IMG/VR virus record: IMGVR_UViG_3300010391_000107
Coordinates: 1 to 39,860 of that record
From: a virus
Direction: 5' to 3' (one strand)
Length of the DNA: 39,860 nt
The translations under genes and the position numbers were made by a program. Shown here piece by piece: positions 31,896 to 39,681 of this stretch. Each line of letters opens with the position of its first letter. Position 1 is the first letter of the stretch. The notes below the pieces were generated by a model. The model saw nothing but the letters and a program-made list of their open reading frames with translations, was not told where the DNA came from and did no database searches.

Positions 31896-32093
31896 TTACC
31901 CTGATTTCTTATGCCTTTCTTTTAACCACTCAAAAAATAGTTTTTCGTTGATATACAGGCTGTGAAATTTGCGCCTGATTGCTCCTGATTCCTCCAGTCC
32001 GTTGGTGGTCCGGTTAAACACCAGACGATTGATTCTGTTTTTCTCAAAGGCCGGATGACGTTCGCAAAACTCTTTTATCGATGAATGCCGCAT
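31896..32093 (-). CDS. small HTH-like protein
   Basis: The 65-residue basic protein (MRHSSIKEFCERHPAF...) resembles small phage HTH proteins: an SIKEFCERHPAFEKNRINRLVF helix pair with a following ESGAIRRKFHSLYINEKLFFEWL segment. A GTG start at 32117 would add eight residues and overlap the next gene. Regulatory or assembly role unknown. Confidence 0.58.
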   Translation of the reverse strand: MRHSSIKEFCERHPAFEKNRINRLVFNRTTNGLEESGAIRRKFHSLYINEKLFFEWLKERHKKSG

Positions 32094-32104
32094 AAACCGG
32101 AATA

Positions 32105-32296
32105 TCAATCGATACACTGGATGATATGATCTCTGTGTACTTTTAGCTTGACTTCAAGCTGATTAAGCCTTTGTTGTAGCTCTCCCAATCCGCAATTTTG
32201 CGCATTGATCAACTTTTGCTGCATATAAAGCATTTCGAATACTTCATCCATTTCGGCGATTAAATTTTTAATTTCAGGTAAGTCCAGTTTTTTCAT
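32105..32296 (-). CDS. small coiled-coil protein
   Basis: The 63-residue protein (MKKLDLPEIKNLIAEMDEVFEML...) is a predicted coiled coil (LQQRLNQLEVKLKVH). No family recognised. It lies between the holin-like and HTH-like genes. Confidence 0.58.
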   Translation of the reverse strand: MKKLDLPEIKNLIAEMDEVFEMLYMQQKLINAQNCGLGELQQRLNQLEVKLKVHRDHIIQCID

Positions 32297-32324
32297 TGGC
32301 TAACAATAAAACCCGTCATGAACT

Positions 32325-32507
32325 TTATTTGATCTCTTCTTTAACTGCCACACCTATGCCACCTGATACAGCTGCCGAAATAGTCAGAACCGCCATGGCT
32401 TTATCAATACTTGAAAAGATCAAAAACAGTAATGCAATAACACCACCTGTCAACATGCACGCCCCACGGAGTGTTGACGGTTGCTCCCAATCGACCTCAA
32501 CTTTCAT
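32325..32507 (-). CDS. holin-like membrane protein
   Basis: The 60-residue protein has a short polar N-terminus (MKVEVDWEQPSTLRG) and two likely membrane helices (CMLTGGVIALLFLIFSSI and AVLTISAAVSGGIGVAV), ending with a charged tail. The WEQPSTLRG start resembles phage holins that begin W-x-x-PST-x-RG. It overlaps the upstream gene by ATGA. Being far from the endolysin gene is unusual. Confidence 0.68.
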   Translation of the reverse strand: MKVEVDWEQPSTLRGACMLTGGVIALLFLIFSSIDKAMAVLTISAAVSGGIGVAVKEEIK

Positions 32508-33100
32508 TTTTTTACTTTGCCTTTTTTTGATAACTGTATAACTTTCAAACTTTCCATAAATTCGATATCCCTGGCTATTTCGTCAATCTGGTCATCCTGC
32601 TGCCGAATTTTTTCATTTTGTTGCTGGATAGTTTCGTTTTGTTGGTTAATACGTTCACGCGAATCATTTACTAAATTCAGCTGCTGTCTTGAGGCATCAA
32701 TTACTTTCTCAAGGCCTGGCAATACAACGGCCTGTTCATGGACGGTATCGCGAAGATCGGCAATCAAACTGTAACCATAAATGCCAATGCCTATAAAAAT
32801 ACCCTGTACGAATGAAAATATCCCTGCAATCCATTTCCAGGTAGTCTGGCCGGAAATAACAATTTTTTCATGTTCAAGAACAATCTTCTCCTGTGTTTTC
32901 AGTATAGCTTGATGCTCTTCAAGCTTCAGGTTATTTTTACGCTCGGTCTCTTCCAGTACACGGGTTATATGATTATTGAATGACGTCAGATTATGCAGGA
33001 CCAAAAGAACATTGCGTTTTTCAGCATCATTCTCCAATCGAATCATTTCACCTATCTGGCCCAGATTCATATCAGTTTCTCTCATATGAAAATCCGCCAT
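32504..33100 (-). CDS. membrane-anchored coiled-coil protein
   Basis: The 198-residue protein has an N-terminal charged helical part (about 1-85), one membrane helix (about 90-112, IAGIFSFVQGIFIGIGIYGYSLIA) and a long C-terminal coiled coil with NQQNETIQQQNEKIRQQDDQI. This topology suits a spanin-like, lysis or superinfection protein, but no family is recognised. Confidence 0.6.
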   Translation of the reverse strand: MADFHMRETDMNLGQIGEMIRLENDAEKRNVLLVLHNLTSFNNHITRVLEETERKNNLKLEEHQAILKTQEKIVLEHEKIVISGQTTWKWIAGIFSFVQGIFIGIGIYGYSLIADLRDTVHEQAVVLPGLEKVIDASRQQLNLVNDSRERINQQNETIQQQNEKIRQQDDQIDEIARDIEFMESLKVIQLSKKGKVKK

Positions 33101-33265
33101 TTAAAGACTGCTAAACTTTTTGCAACGGCTATGATGTTTATTGCTGCCAAAACACCGGCTGTAATCGCCGTTTGTTGATGATTGTGCGGGTGTTGTAAAG
33201 TAATAAACCCATATAAATGCATAGATCATTACAATTAAAATAACCGCTATTCGAATTTTAGTCAT
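33101..33265 (-). CDS. small single-helix membrane protein
   Basis: The 54-residue protein starts MTKIRIAVILIVMIYAFIWV with one N-terminal membrane helix; GGGA precedes the ATG. The remaining part is Ser/Lys-rich (SSTNGDYSRCFGSNKHHSRCKK). Coupled to the next gene (TAA directly before ATG). Possibly a lysis accessory gene. Confidence 0.55.
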   Translation of the reverse strand: MTKIRIAVILIVMIYAFIWVYYFTTPAQSSTNGDYSRCFGSNKHHSRCKKFSSL

Positions 33266-33284
33266 CGAATCCCATCCTGCTGAT

Positions 33285-33333
33285 GCCACAGATTCACAGA
33301 TATAAAGTTAAGTCTAATCTGTGAATCAGTGGC
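33285..33333. repeat. GCCACAGAT palindromic element, copy 2
   Basis: GCCACAGATTCACAGAT pairs with AATCTGTGAATCAGTGGC. It resembles copy 1 at 19943-19990 and lies directly downstream of the cement protein gene. Confidence 0.82.
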
Positions 33334-33339
33334 TGATCA

Positions 33340-34008
33340 TTATGCAATTGTTGAATGCATCAGGTTCCAGGCGGCTCCGGTCGAAACGAACTGCGCCAGA
33401 TCGTTGTTGGCGTCCTGCGTTGCAAAGGTTGCGCCGCCGGCGATTAGTTCGCTGCCGGCCGGATCAAGGGTGATGGCTGCCGCTGTGGCGTCGGTTTTTT
33501 TCACGAACAGCTTGGAGCCTGCCGAAATATCCGCCACGCTGGGCAGATTGACGGTTTGCCCTGCGGTGTTGGGTGCGAATACAACTAAATCCTTGCCGCC
33601 GAAATCGCCCAGATTCAAGGTTTGCGCGCCGGTTGCCGCCAGCGTTAATACACGCGGGCCTTCCTCAGCGAACTCTTCAAGATCAACCAGCACAGTGGTG
33701 TCTGATGATGCCTGCGCCTGATCGGCGAAACCAATAAAATAAGTGTTGATTGTCGCTGCGTTGTCAACTTTGCTGGTTGATGCATTCCAGAAAAGCCGCT
33801 GGCCTTGCACCATTGCCTGGCTGGTGTTTTTCGACAGCTGGAATACGCCTTTTTTAGCGACTGATCCGGTGACAGTGCTGGCTATATTTGCCAGCGCAAT
33901 ACCCATTTGTTGTTTGCCGATAGCTACCGGCTGGCCGCTGACGACCGCTGAACCGGTGCCGTTTACCCAGTCGATTACATCGCCCGGTTTGATATATTTG
34001 TTTGTCAT
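33340..34008 (-). CDS. capsid cement/decoration protein (DUF2190-like)
   Basis: The 222-residue protein has an N-terminal DUF2190-type domain (KYIKPGDVIDWVNGTGSAVVSGQPVAIGKQQMGIALANI...), found in phage decoration proteins that stabilise the expanded capsid. The C-terminal 110 residues form an extra beta-rich domain (GARVLTLAATGAQTLNLGDFGG-type), maybe exposed on the particle. It directly follows the protease-capsid gene. Confidence 0.8.
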   Translation of the reverse strand: MTNKYIKPGDVIDWVNGTGSAVVSGQPVAIGKQQMGIALANIASTVTGSVAKKGVFQLSKNTSQAMVQGQRLFWNASTSKVDNAATINTYFIGFADQAQASSDTTVLVDLEEFAEEGPRVLTLAATGAQTLNLGDFGGKDLVVFAPNTAGQTVNLPSVADISAGSKLFVKKTDATAAAITLDPAGSELIAGGATFATQDANNDLAQFVSTGAAWNLMHSTIA

Positions 34009-34034
34009 GATTTTTCCTAAAATTTGTTGTTTAT

Positions 34035-34097
34035 GTAGGGGCGGGCTTTATGCCTGCCATATTACATATAAAGGGCGGGCATAAAGCCCGCCCCTAC
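34035..34097. repeat. GTAGGGGC/GCCCCTAC palindromic element, copy 4
   Basis: GTAGGGGCGGGCTTTATGCC... pairs with GGGCATAAAGCCCGCCCCTAC over 63 bp, between the capsid fusion and cement protein genes. Near-perfect pairing makes this the best-preserved copy. Confidence 0.9.
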
Positions 34098-34101
34098 GTT
34101 A

Positions 34102-36165
34102 TTACGCTCCGGCGTTTTTGTAGGCGCCTTCGTAGCCGATGGCACCGACACCGAACGGAAGCTCTACGCGGTAGCTGATGCCGCCGGTGGTGAAATTTTC
34201 TTCCATGGCGACAATCGGCTCGGATTGGCCGTCAAGGAATACGACTTCGATAACGGGTGCAATGGTAGGGTCTGCAAACAGATACCAATCGGTGCCGGTA
34301 ATGCGCGGCGTATCGACTATGTTTTGCACGAGGCCGTTGACTTTATTGGGGCGTTGCAGTTTGTTGGCGGTATCGGGGTCATATTGAGCGCCGACAATAA
34401 CGCGCACATCACCGCCTTTGCCGAGTGGACCCAGCCAGATATTCGGGCGTATATCAAGATATTCATTGCGGCCGATATCCATTTGCTTGCCCATTGCCAC
34501 ACGCGCAGCATCCAGACTGTCAACAGACGGCACGGCACCGGTGCCCTGATAGTTATTGTGGTCGGTTGAAAACAGCGCAAAACCATCTTTCATTGTCGGA
34601 TTGGCTGCAATCAAGGCAAAAACCTTATTTTCGATGGTGCGTTTTGCAGCACGGCCGAAATTGGTGGTCAATGATGCAATAAAACCGATATCGTCATTGA
34701 TGATGACTTCAGGCGTGATACTGATAATGTTGCCGCGGCGCGTGGCAATGATGCCTTCTTTAGCTGCGTCGGGAATCGCTTTTTGCTTGTATTCGCCGGC
34801 TTCATTGACGGCTTCAATATCTCCGATGGAACCAACGCGAAGACGCTGCCATTCGCGGAAATCGGATACCGAACCGATAACACAGAATAACGACCAGGTG
34901 TCAGGCGTCGCCTTGAAGGCGGTCAATACCTGGCGGTGCATGACGTTTTCCATGAGAACAGGAAAATCGCTGGTAGTTTGTCCGAAACCGGCTGCTGCCG
35001 GACGCATAGCCAAAGCGGCTTTGACAATCGACAAGCGGTCCATGCCTTTAACGCTGCGGCCTGAACGCTCGAGTGATGCACGGGCAATGTCTTCCAGGCG
35101 CAAATGTCTAAATTCATTAGCCGGGTCATACTTATCCTTGCCGCTGCGGGCCATAATGCCCTGCGTTACACCACGCGCGAATTTCTCATTATCGGATTCG
35201 CCGGTTTCAACACGGTGCGCGAAATGCCCGGCGGTAGGCTCCAGCCCCTCGCCTAATTTCAAATGCAGTTTGTCGACAGCGGCCTGGACATTTACATTGC
35301 TGTCATCTACACATTGCGCCATCAGATCGGCCACGCCGTTCATTTTGGCAAACGGCGTGAATTTAGCGCGGATGTCGCTGCGGCGCTGGTTTTCTGCAGC
35401 CAGCACTTGGGTCTTGATTTCGGCAGCGCTGGGTTGCGTGGCTTCGACAAGCGGTGTTGGTGCAACGGTTGGGTGTTGTTGGGCGGGTTGAGGTGCAGCC
35501 GCCTGTGGTGTTGCCTGTTTTTCTGGCATGTTAAGCCCCTTATTTTGAGGTTGGGTAAATATTCCGGCGGCTGCCGGAACGGATTTGTAGCGGTTTAAAT
35601 CGAAATGGGCGGAAACCGGCACGGCGGCGGTGACTTTGTTCACCAGATTTTCAGCGGCGGCTTCAGCGGCGGTAAACCAGTGGTCGATGCCGTCAGTTAG
35701 CCAGGCCATTACAGCCTCAGTAGTTTTACCGGTTTTGTCGGCATAGCTGCTGCTCATCGCGCTGGCAAATTTATCCAGCGTATCGGCCATGTCGCGCATG
35801 TCCTTTGAATTGCCGACCGCGCCGCCCCAGGGGGCATGGATCATCATCAGGGCGTTGTCGGCCATTTCCACACTGTCACCGGCCATGGCTATCAATGAAG
35901 CGATGCTGACCGCTACGCCGTCAATGGCGACGGTGGTTTGTGCCTTGTGGCGCTTGATAGCGTTATAGATGGCAATGCCGTCGGATACAGAGCCGCCGTA
36001 ACTGTTTATACGGACTGTCAAAAAATCTACATCGAGCGCGGCCAAATCCTGAACAAACCGCTTGGCAGTTATGGAATCGTCCCACCAGCTTTCGCCGATG
36101 TCGCCATAGATATTGATTTCAGCCGACTTATTGCCTTTCGCTTTGATTTGATACCAGTTAGGCAT
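34102..36165 (-). CDS. ClpP-like prohead protease / major capsid protein fusion
   Basis: The 687-residue fusion has an N-terminal ClpP/S49-type prohead protease (INSYGGSVSDG, nucleophile Ser87 in GVAVSIAS, His110 in MMIHAPWGG), a Gln/Pro/Ala-rich linker (about 205-245) that likely acts as scaffold, and a C-terminal Mu gpT-like capsid protein (FGRAAKRTIENKVFALIAANPTM, DGFALFSTDHNN, WLGPLGKG). Fusions of this kind are known in phages; the protease presumably cuts the capsid part free. I place the start at the ATG at 36165 with GGGA upstream; the earlier ATG at 36225 lies inside a repeat element. Confidence 0.92.
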   Translation of the reverse strand: MPNWYQIKAKGNKSAEINIYGDIGESWWDDSITAKRFVQDLAALDVDFLTVRINSYGGSVSDGIAIYNAIKRHKAQTTVAIDGVAVSIASLIAMAGDSVEMADNALMMIHAPWGGAVGNSKDMRDMADTLDKFASAMSSSYADKTGKTTEAVMAWLTDGIDHWFTAAEAAAENLVNKVTAAVPVSAHFDLNRYKSVPAAAGIFTQPQNKGLNMPEKQATPQAAAPQPAQQHPTVAPTPLVEATQPSAAEIKTQVLAAENQRRSDIRAKFTPFAKMNGVADLMAQCVDDSNVNVQAAVDKLHLKLGEGLEPTAGHFAHRVETGESDNEKFARGVTQGIMARSGKDKYDPANEFRHLRLEDIARASLERSGRSVKGMDRLSIVKAALAMRPAAAGFGQTTSDFPVLMENVMHRQVLTAFKATPDTWSLFCVIGSVSDFREWQRLRVGSIGDIEAVNEAGEYKQKAIPDAAKEGIIATRRGNIISITPEVIINDDIGFIASLTTNFGRAAKRTIENKVFALIAANPTMKDGFALFSTDHNNYQGTGAVPSVDSLDAARVAMGKQMDIGRNEYLDIRPNIWLGPLGKGGDVRVIVGAQYDPDTANKLQRPNKVNGLVQNIVDTPRITGTDWYLFADPTIAPVIEVVFLDGQSEPIVAMEENFTTGGISYRVELPFGVGAIGYEGAYKNAGA

Positions 36166-36176
36166 AATTATTTCCC

Positions 36177-36245
36177 GTAGGGGCATCCCTTTATGGGCGC
36201 CCTCGCTAATTTCATCAATGGGCACCCATAAAGGGATGCCCCTAC
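36177..36245. repeat. GTAGGGGC/GCCCCTAC palindromic element, copy 5
   Basis: GTAGGGGCATCCCTTTATGG pairs with CCATAAAGGGATGCCCCTAC; 69 bp between the portal stop and the capsid start. Confidence 0.9.
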
Positions 36246-36246
36246 A

Positions 36247-37731
36247 TTAATTATTTGAAACCTGATTAACATTTTGCGTTTTATCATTAGCCGGATCGCT
36301 GGTGCTGATCAAGCCCGCTTTTGTTAATTGTCTGCGCCAGCGGGATTCCTGCTCGAGCACGTCGCGCGGGTTGCCGCCGCGTTTGCGGATGATTTCCGGA
36401 CCGGCGATATAACCGGCCCGCTCGCCTTCAGCATTGCCCTTGATTTCCTTTAACGGATCGATCCACGGCATTGACGGGCCGATAAACAGCGCATCATCCA
36501 GCGACAGTGGATCAATATCGGCAGGCACTTTTACCAGGCCGTCGAGGATCGCCATTTTTACAAAAGTTTCCCAGGTCGGCTGCGCGATTTTGCCGACAAA
36601 TTCAGAAGTCAAAACCTGATAATTCGCCCAGCCCTCAACCAGCTCCTGGCGCTGGCTGGAATAGCTGCCGTCGTAATCGCGGGCGATTGTCGAATAATTG
36701 ACGCCGGTGCCGGCGGCAATCGCGCGTAACTGGCCCTTGCGGAATTCGACCAGTTGCGGGTTCGGGCGGCTGGAATCGATCATGCCGATTTCCTCGCCCG
36801 GCATCAGATCATCAAAAACCATGCCGGGCGAAAAGCGCAAGGAGCGTGATGTGCCGTCGCCGTTGGGCTCGTACATATCCGGCTGGCCTTTCTTGATGAA
36901 AGCGGCCATCGATGCGGCGATTTTTGCCGCAATGCGTTCGGATTCTTCATAGTCCTTGATGTCATCTAGCCGGGTCATCACCGAAGTGAATACCGAGATG
37001 CCGCGCAGCTGCATGATGCGCTCGCGAATCGCCAGATGGTTGATGCGGTCGGCGCTGACCGGCGTCAGGTTAAGCGCGATAGAATTAAAAACATTAATGT
37101 CACCGGGATGCTGGCGATACAGATAATAATTGATCGGCTTGCCCCAGCCGTTGCGCTGGATACCCTGGACAATACGCTGCGCCGGATCGTCGTAAATCAG
37201 CGGGCACATGTCCGCTTCCAGCATTTCCAATGTGTACTTGACTTCGGTGCCGTGATCCAGAAAAGGCACGATGCCGGTCAGATTCTTGGTGAAGACTTCG
37301 CCGTCGCGCATCCAGGACCGGCACAGCAGGCGTTGAACCGAAGCCCAGTCGGAAGTGAACGTGCATTCCGGTTTTTTGGCCCAGTTTTTCCAGAGCCGCA
37401 ACAAGGAATCGGCCAGGTCATCGTGAATTTCGCCGCCGAAGGTGCGCGGCTGCGGTTCGATGCCGATGCCGGAAGCGCCGACGGTATTGTTGACCAGCGC
37501 GTTTAAAACGCCCTTGGATAAATCATGGTTGCCGTCAAGGAAGCGTGCCTGGTTGCGCAGATTCGGCCCGGCTTGCGATACCCAGCGGTCGCCGCTGCCG
37601 GAATCGCGGCTTTGCTTGCGCAATACGGTAGGCTTGGCGGCCTCATAAGCCGCCAGAATGTTGCGGGCTTGCGCTCTGCGGACAGCTTTTTCGGGGGCAA
37701 TGGAGGCAATCACGGAATCAAGCCAGTGCAT
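36247..37731 (-). CDS. portal protein, lambda gpB family
   Basis: The 494-residue portal protein belongs to the lambda portal family: RARNILAAYEAAKPT near the N-terminus, WVSQAGPNLRNQARFLDGNHDLSKGVLNALVNNTVG, then GIVPFLDHGTEVKYTLEMLEADMCPL, and FSPGMVFDDLMPGEEI and NPQLVEFRKGQLRAIAAGTGVNYSTIARDYDGSYSSQR in the C-terminal half. It forms the ring through which DNA enters. Its start overlaps the gpW-like stop by TAATG. Confidence 0.94.
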   Translation of the reverse strand: MHWLDSVIASIAPEKAVRRAQARNILAAYEAAKPTVLRKQSRDSGSGDRWVSQAGPNLRNQARFLDGNHDLSKGVLNALVNNTVGASGIGIEPQPRTFGGEIHDDLADSLLRLWKNWAKKPECTFTSDWASVQRLLCRSWMRDGEVFTKNLTGIVPFLDHGTEVKYTLEMLEADMCPLIYDDPAQRIVQGIQRNGWGKPINYYLYRQHPGDINVFNSIALNLTPVSADRINHLAIRERIMQLRGISVFTSVMTRLDDIKDYEESERIAAKIAASMAAFIKKGQPDMYEPNGDGTSRSLRFSPGMVFDDLMPGEEIGMIDSSRPNPQLVEFRKGQLRAIAAGTGVNYSTIARDYDGSYSSQRQELVEGWANYQVLTSEFVGKIAQPTWETFVKMAILDGLVKVPADIDPLSLDDALFIGPSMPWIDPLKEIKGNAEGERAGYIAGPEIIRKRGGNPRDVLEQESRWRRQLTKAGLISTSDPANDKTQNVNQVSNN

Positions 37732-37946
37732 TAACTAAAATCCGGGGTTTGGTAGCGCGGCGAGGTGCCGCCTGCGGCTATGCGGGTTTCGGCATTAACG
37801 CGGCGCTCCCAGTCTTTGCGGCCGTTTTGTACTTCGATGAGATTAGCGCGGGTTAGCCAGCGCTCGCCAAAACGAACCTGTTGGCCGTCCAGAATGGCGG
37901 CTTCGGCGGTAATGTATTTTGCGAGCATGTCGGTTGCTGTAGTCAT
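37731..37946 (-). CDS. head-tail joining protein, gpW-like
   Basis: The 71-residue protein (MTTATDMLAKYITAEAAILDGQQVRFGERWLTRANLIEVQNG...) has the size and helical-strand-helical plan of lambda gpW and related DUF6148 joiners. It lies directly upstream of portal, as in lambda. On the circular map it should follow terminase; here about 2 kb of accessory genes lie between. Confidence 0.8.
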   Translation of the reverse strand: MTTATDMLAKYITAEAAILDGQQVRFGERWLTRANLIEVQNGRKDWERRVNAETRIAAGGTSPRYQTPDFS

Positions 37947-37969
37947 GGGGGATGATTACAGCATATTTT

Positions 37970-38041
37970 TATTCTCATTTTTAGGGGAAAAATGAGAAAA
38001 TTTTTATGGTGGGAGCAATGTGCTATTTTTGCACATTGCTT
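37970..38041. repeat. two tandem hairpins upstream of gpW
   Basis: TTCTCATTTTT-AGGGG-AAAAATGAGAA is followed by AGCAATGTGC-TATTTTT-GCACATTGCT (as read across 38013-38041). Both stems are at least ten pairs. They may terminate accessory transcription ahead of the late head genes or act as attenuators. Confidence 0.6.
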
Positions 38042-38064
38042 TTATGAGATGTATTTGTTGAGAT

Positions 38065-38083
38065 AGACGCCTGGCAGGTGTCT
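38065..38083. repeat. AGACACCT palindrome, copy 2
   Basis: AGACGCCT-GGC-AGGTGTCT, close to the elements at 14091-14110 and 39745-39768; here it follows the RHH-like gene. Confidence 0.6.
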
Positions 38084-38091
38084 AATTAGCA

Positions 38092-38268
38092 TTATACCGC
38101 ACTGTTTAGCGTCTTAACTATCCATTCTGTGAGTTTCAAGTTTTCCGATTGCGCCGCTTTTACCCAGGCGGCTTTGTCACCCGGTTTGCATCGAGCATGA
38201 AGAAACGATGCGGATTTATCGTCTTCCGACTTAGCCGCATTCTTATTGCCTATATAATTATTTTTCAT
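38092..38268 (-). CDS. small RHH/DUF1778-like DNA-binding protein
   Basis: A 58-residue frame MKNNYIGNKNAAKSEDDKSA...RCKPGDKAAWVKAAQSENLKLTEWIVKTLN. The last 35 residues match small ribbon-helix-helix antitoxin-type proteins (KAAWVKAAQ...KLTEWV). It overlaps the upstream 143-residue gene by 11 bp. It may autoregulate or pair with that gene, but a toxin-antitoxin role is only a guess. Confidence 0.62.
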   Translation of the reverse strand: MKNNYIGNKNAAKSEDDKSASFLHARCKPGDKAAWVKAAQSENLKLTEWIVKTLNSAV

Positions 38269-38689
38269 TTAACCAGTTATTTGCCAATTCGATCAAATGA
38301 TCGCTAGTGATATTATCGAAGTCTCTAGCGAGTTTTGCGTTTTGATGAAAACTAATCGCTATTTGTTCGGCAATCATAGCATCGCCCTGCTTGTCATCAC
38401 GTGTCGCAATTTGATATTGAAGCGCGTCGCACATTAGCGACAAATCACAGAAAACATCGTCAGGATATTGTTTTACCGCCTCCAGGTGCGATTTTTTATA
38501 GCCTTCCCATAATTTATAAATGTGCATATCGGGCAGGTTAAACAAAAATCGGTGAAAAGCTAAAAAAGTTGTGCGCTGCCCAAGCATTGATTTTTCGTGC
38601 TGCTCAGGCATTAAGGCGAGATAAACGGGGTTAAAAATAGCTACTTTGCCATCAATTATTAATTTTTTTGTTTTTTCTATGTGATTCAT
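38258..38689 (-). CDS. hypothetical accessory protein
   Basis: The 143-residue helical protein (MNHIEKTKKLIIDGKVAIFNPVYLALMPEQHEKSM...) has AAGGG ahead of its ATG at 38689. No family recognised. It lies in the accessory block between terminase and gpW on the circular map, where moron-type genes are common. Confidence 0.6.
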   Translation of the reverse strand: MNHIEKTKKLIIDGKVAIFNPVYLALMPEQHEKSMLGQRTTFLAFHRFLFNLPDMHIYKLWEGYKKSHLEAVKQYPDDVFCDLSLMCDALQYQIATRDDKQGDAMIAEQIAISFHQNAKLARDFDNITSDHLIELANNWLNEK

Positions 38690-38693
38690 AGCA

Positions 38694-39002
38694 TTACCCT
38701 TTTAAAGTGTTTAAATAGGCCACTTTGTAGTCATCAATGTTGTTTCTGTTTTTTATGCTATTAAACGCTATGTCACATACCTCTATCACTAATTCTCTCG
38801 ATTCAATATCTAAATAGCATGATAACGGCTGTGCGTACACACAGTTGGCTACTTCTAAATCACTGTTACTACTAAAATACACTCTTCGGCCTTTTTTCGT
38901 CCAAAGAATGCCACCTTTGGACTGTATCATTCGCCCAAGTTTTTCAAGATCGGATTCAGGATTAGTGAAGCTGTATTTTATTTCCAGTCTCTCTGCTTTC
39001 AT
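38694..39002 (-). CDS. hypothetical accessory protein
   Basis: The 102-residue protein (MKAERLEIKYSFTNPESDLEKLGRMIQSKGG...) has a good GGAG ribosome site. It combines a beta start with a helical second half. No family recognised. Its upstream leader follows an attC-like element. Confidence 0.6.
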   Translation of the reverse strand: MKAERLEIKYSFTNPESDLEKLGRMIQSKGGILWTKKGRRVYFSSNSDLEVANCVYAQPLSCYLDIESRELVIEVCDIAFNSIKNRNNIDDYKVAYLNTLKG

Positions 39003-39109
39003 GATAATTCTCCAATTAGGTTCCCGGTGCCGCCGGGTCGGTTGGCTTTCTTAAAAAGTTGGCATATTATTTCATGTTTATTTTGTTTTGTCAACACAAT
39101 GCAATAAAA

Positions 39110-39179
39110 GTATAACACAACGCTCGTGTGGGACTTCGCGCGATAAAGCCGCGCTCAGCCCCACAGCTAAGCGTTAGGC
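39110..39179 (-). repeat. attC-like recombination-site fold III
   Basis: On the minus strand GCCTAAC (39173-39179, RYYYAAC) ... GTTATAC (39110-39116). The arms AACGCT-TAG-CTGTGGGG and CCCACACG-AGCGTT pair with two small bulges, with a further inner GCGCGG/CGCGCG stem and a short loop. The TAG stop of the small gene read on the minus strand falls just inside the element. Same outer boxes as the element at 13689-13776. Confidence 0.55.
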
Positions 39180-39343
39180 ACAAAAACCTTAGCTCGCTTA
39201 AGTCGATTCAATATCTCTTGAAATCCTCTATCTTTTAATCCCTTTAAACCAAACATCATCAACATGGACATATCAGTGTCTAACTGTGCATTTAACGCAG
39301 ACCCGCCGACCTGTGGTGGTTGTAAAACTTCTTGGGTACTCAT
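39167..39343 (-). CDS. small hypothetical protein ending in attC-like site
   Basis: A 58-residue frame begins MSTQEVLQPPQVGGSALNAQ and ends KRAKVFVPNA; its last codons and stop are the first bases of the attC-like fold. The ATG overlaps the upstream stop as ATGA. It resembles small uncharacterised phage proteins (QLDTDMSMLMMFGLKGLKDRGFQEIL). Confidence 0.58.
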   Translation of the reverse strand: MSTQEVLQPPQVGGSALNAQLDTDMSMLMMFGLKGLKDRGFQEILNRLKRAKVFVPNA

Positions 39344-39591
39344 AATTTATTACTTTGTTTAGGTTTCGTGTCCGGCGGGCTGGTTAATGCGGCGTTAGGC
39401 ACTTCTCTTGTAAGGCAGTCGTCGCAAAGAAACTTCCGTTCCCTGTTGTCTCTCGGGTCGTCTCTGTGCGGGCCGCAGTTCATCGTGCAAACCTTGGTTC
39501 TTGAATCAAACTTCGCTAGTTGTGCTGGGTCTGCCCGATGAAATTCAATTGGCTTTGATGCCGCCGGTGATCGGTTAATTTTCTGTTTCAC
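39340..39591 (-). CDS. small zinc-finger-like protein
   Basis: The 83-residue protein starts at a GTG with GGAG eight bases upstream. It carries a Cys pattern CTMNCGPHRDD...FLCDDC that may bind zinc, and ends with SPPDTKPKQSNKL. Near its C-terminus GTGCCTAACGC is again found (EVPNAA). It begins 16 bases after a GTTAGGC box. Confidence 0.58.
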   Translation of the reverse strand: MKQKINRSPAASKPIEFHRADPAQLAKFDSRTKVCTMNCGPHRDDPRDNRERKFLCDDCLTREVPNAALTSPPDTKPKQSNKL

Positions 39592-39605
39592 TTCTCAATC
39601 TCCAG

Positions 39606-39681
39606 CGCCTAACCCGTCGCTCAACCAGTTCTGTCGGGCATGCTGTTTATGCCCGACATTAATTCGCGCAAGATGTTGGGC
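39606..39681 (-). repeat. degenerate attC-like element with inner hairpin
   Basis: On the minus strand GCCCAAC (39675-39681) ... GTTAGGC (39607-39613) fit both attC core boxes. The central GTCGGGCAT-AAACAGC-ATGCCCGAC hairpin is strong, but the outer arms pair poorly. The right part GGTTGAGCGACGGGTTAGGC is very similar to GGTTGAGCGCCGGGTTATAC at 13757-13776. Confidence 0.4.

Noticed and set aside
19493-36245. CRISPR array or phase-variable cassette
   Set aside because: Copies are few, kilobases apart, palindromic and without regular spacers; no cas genes.
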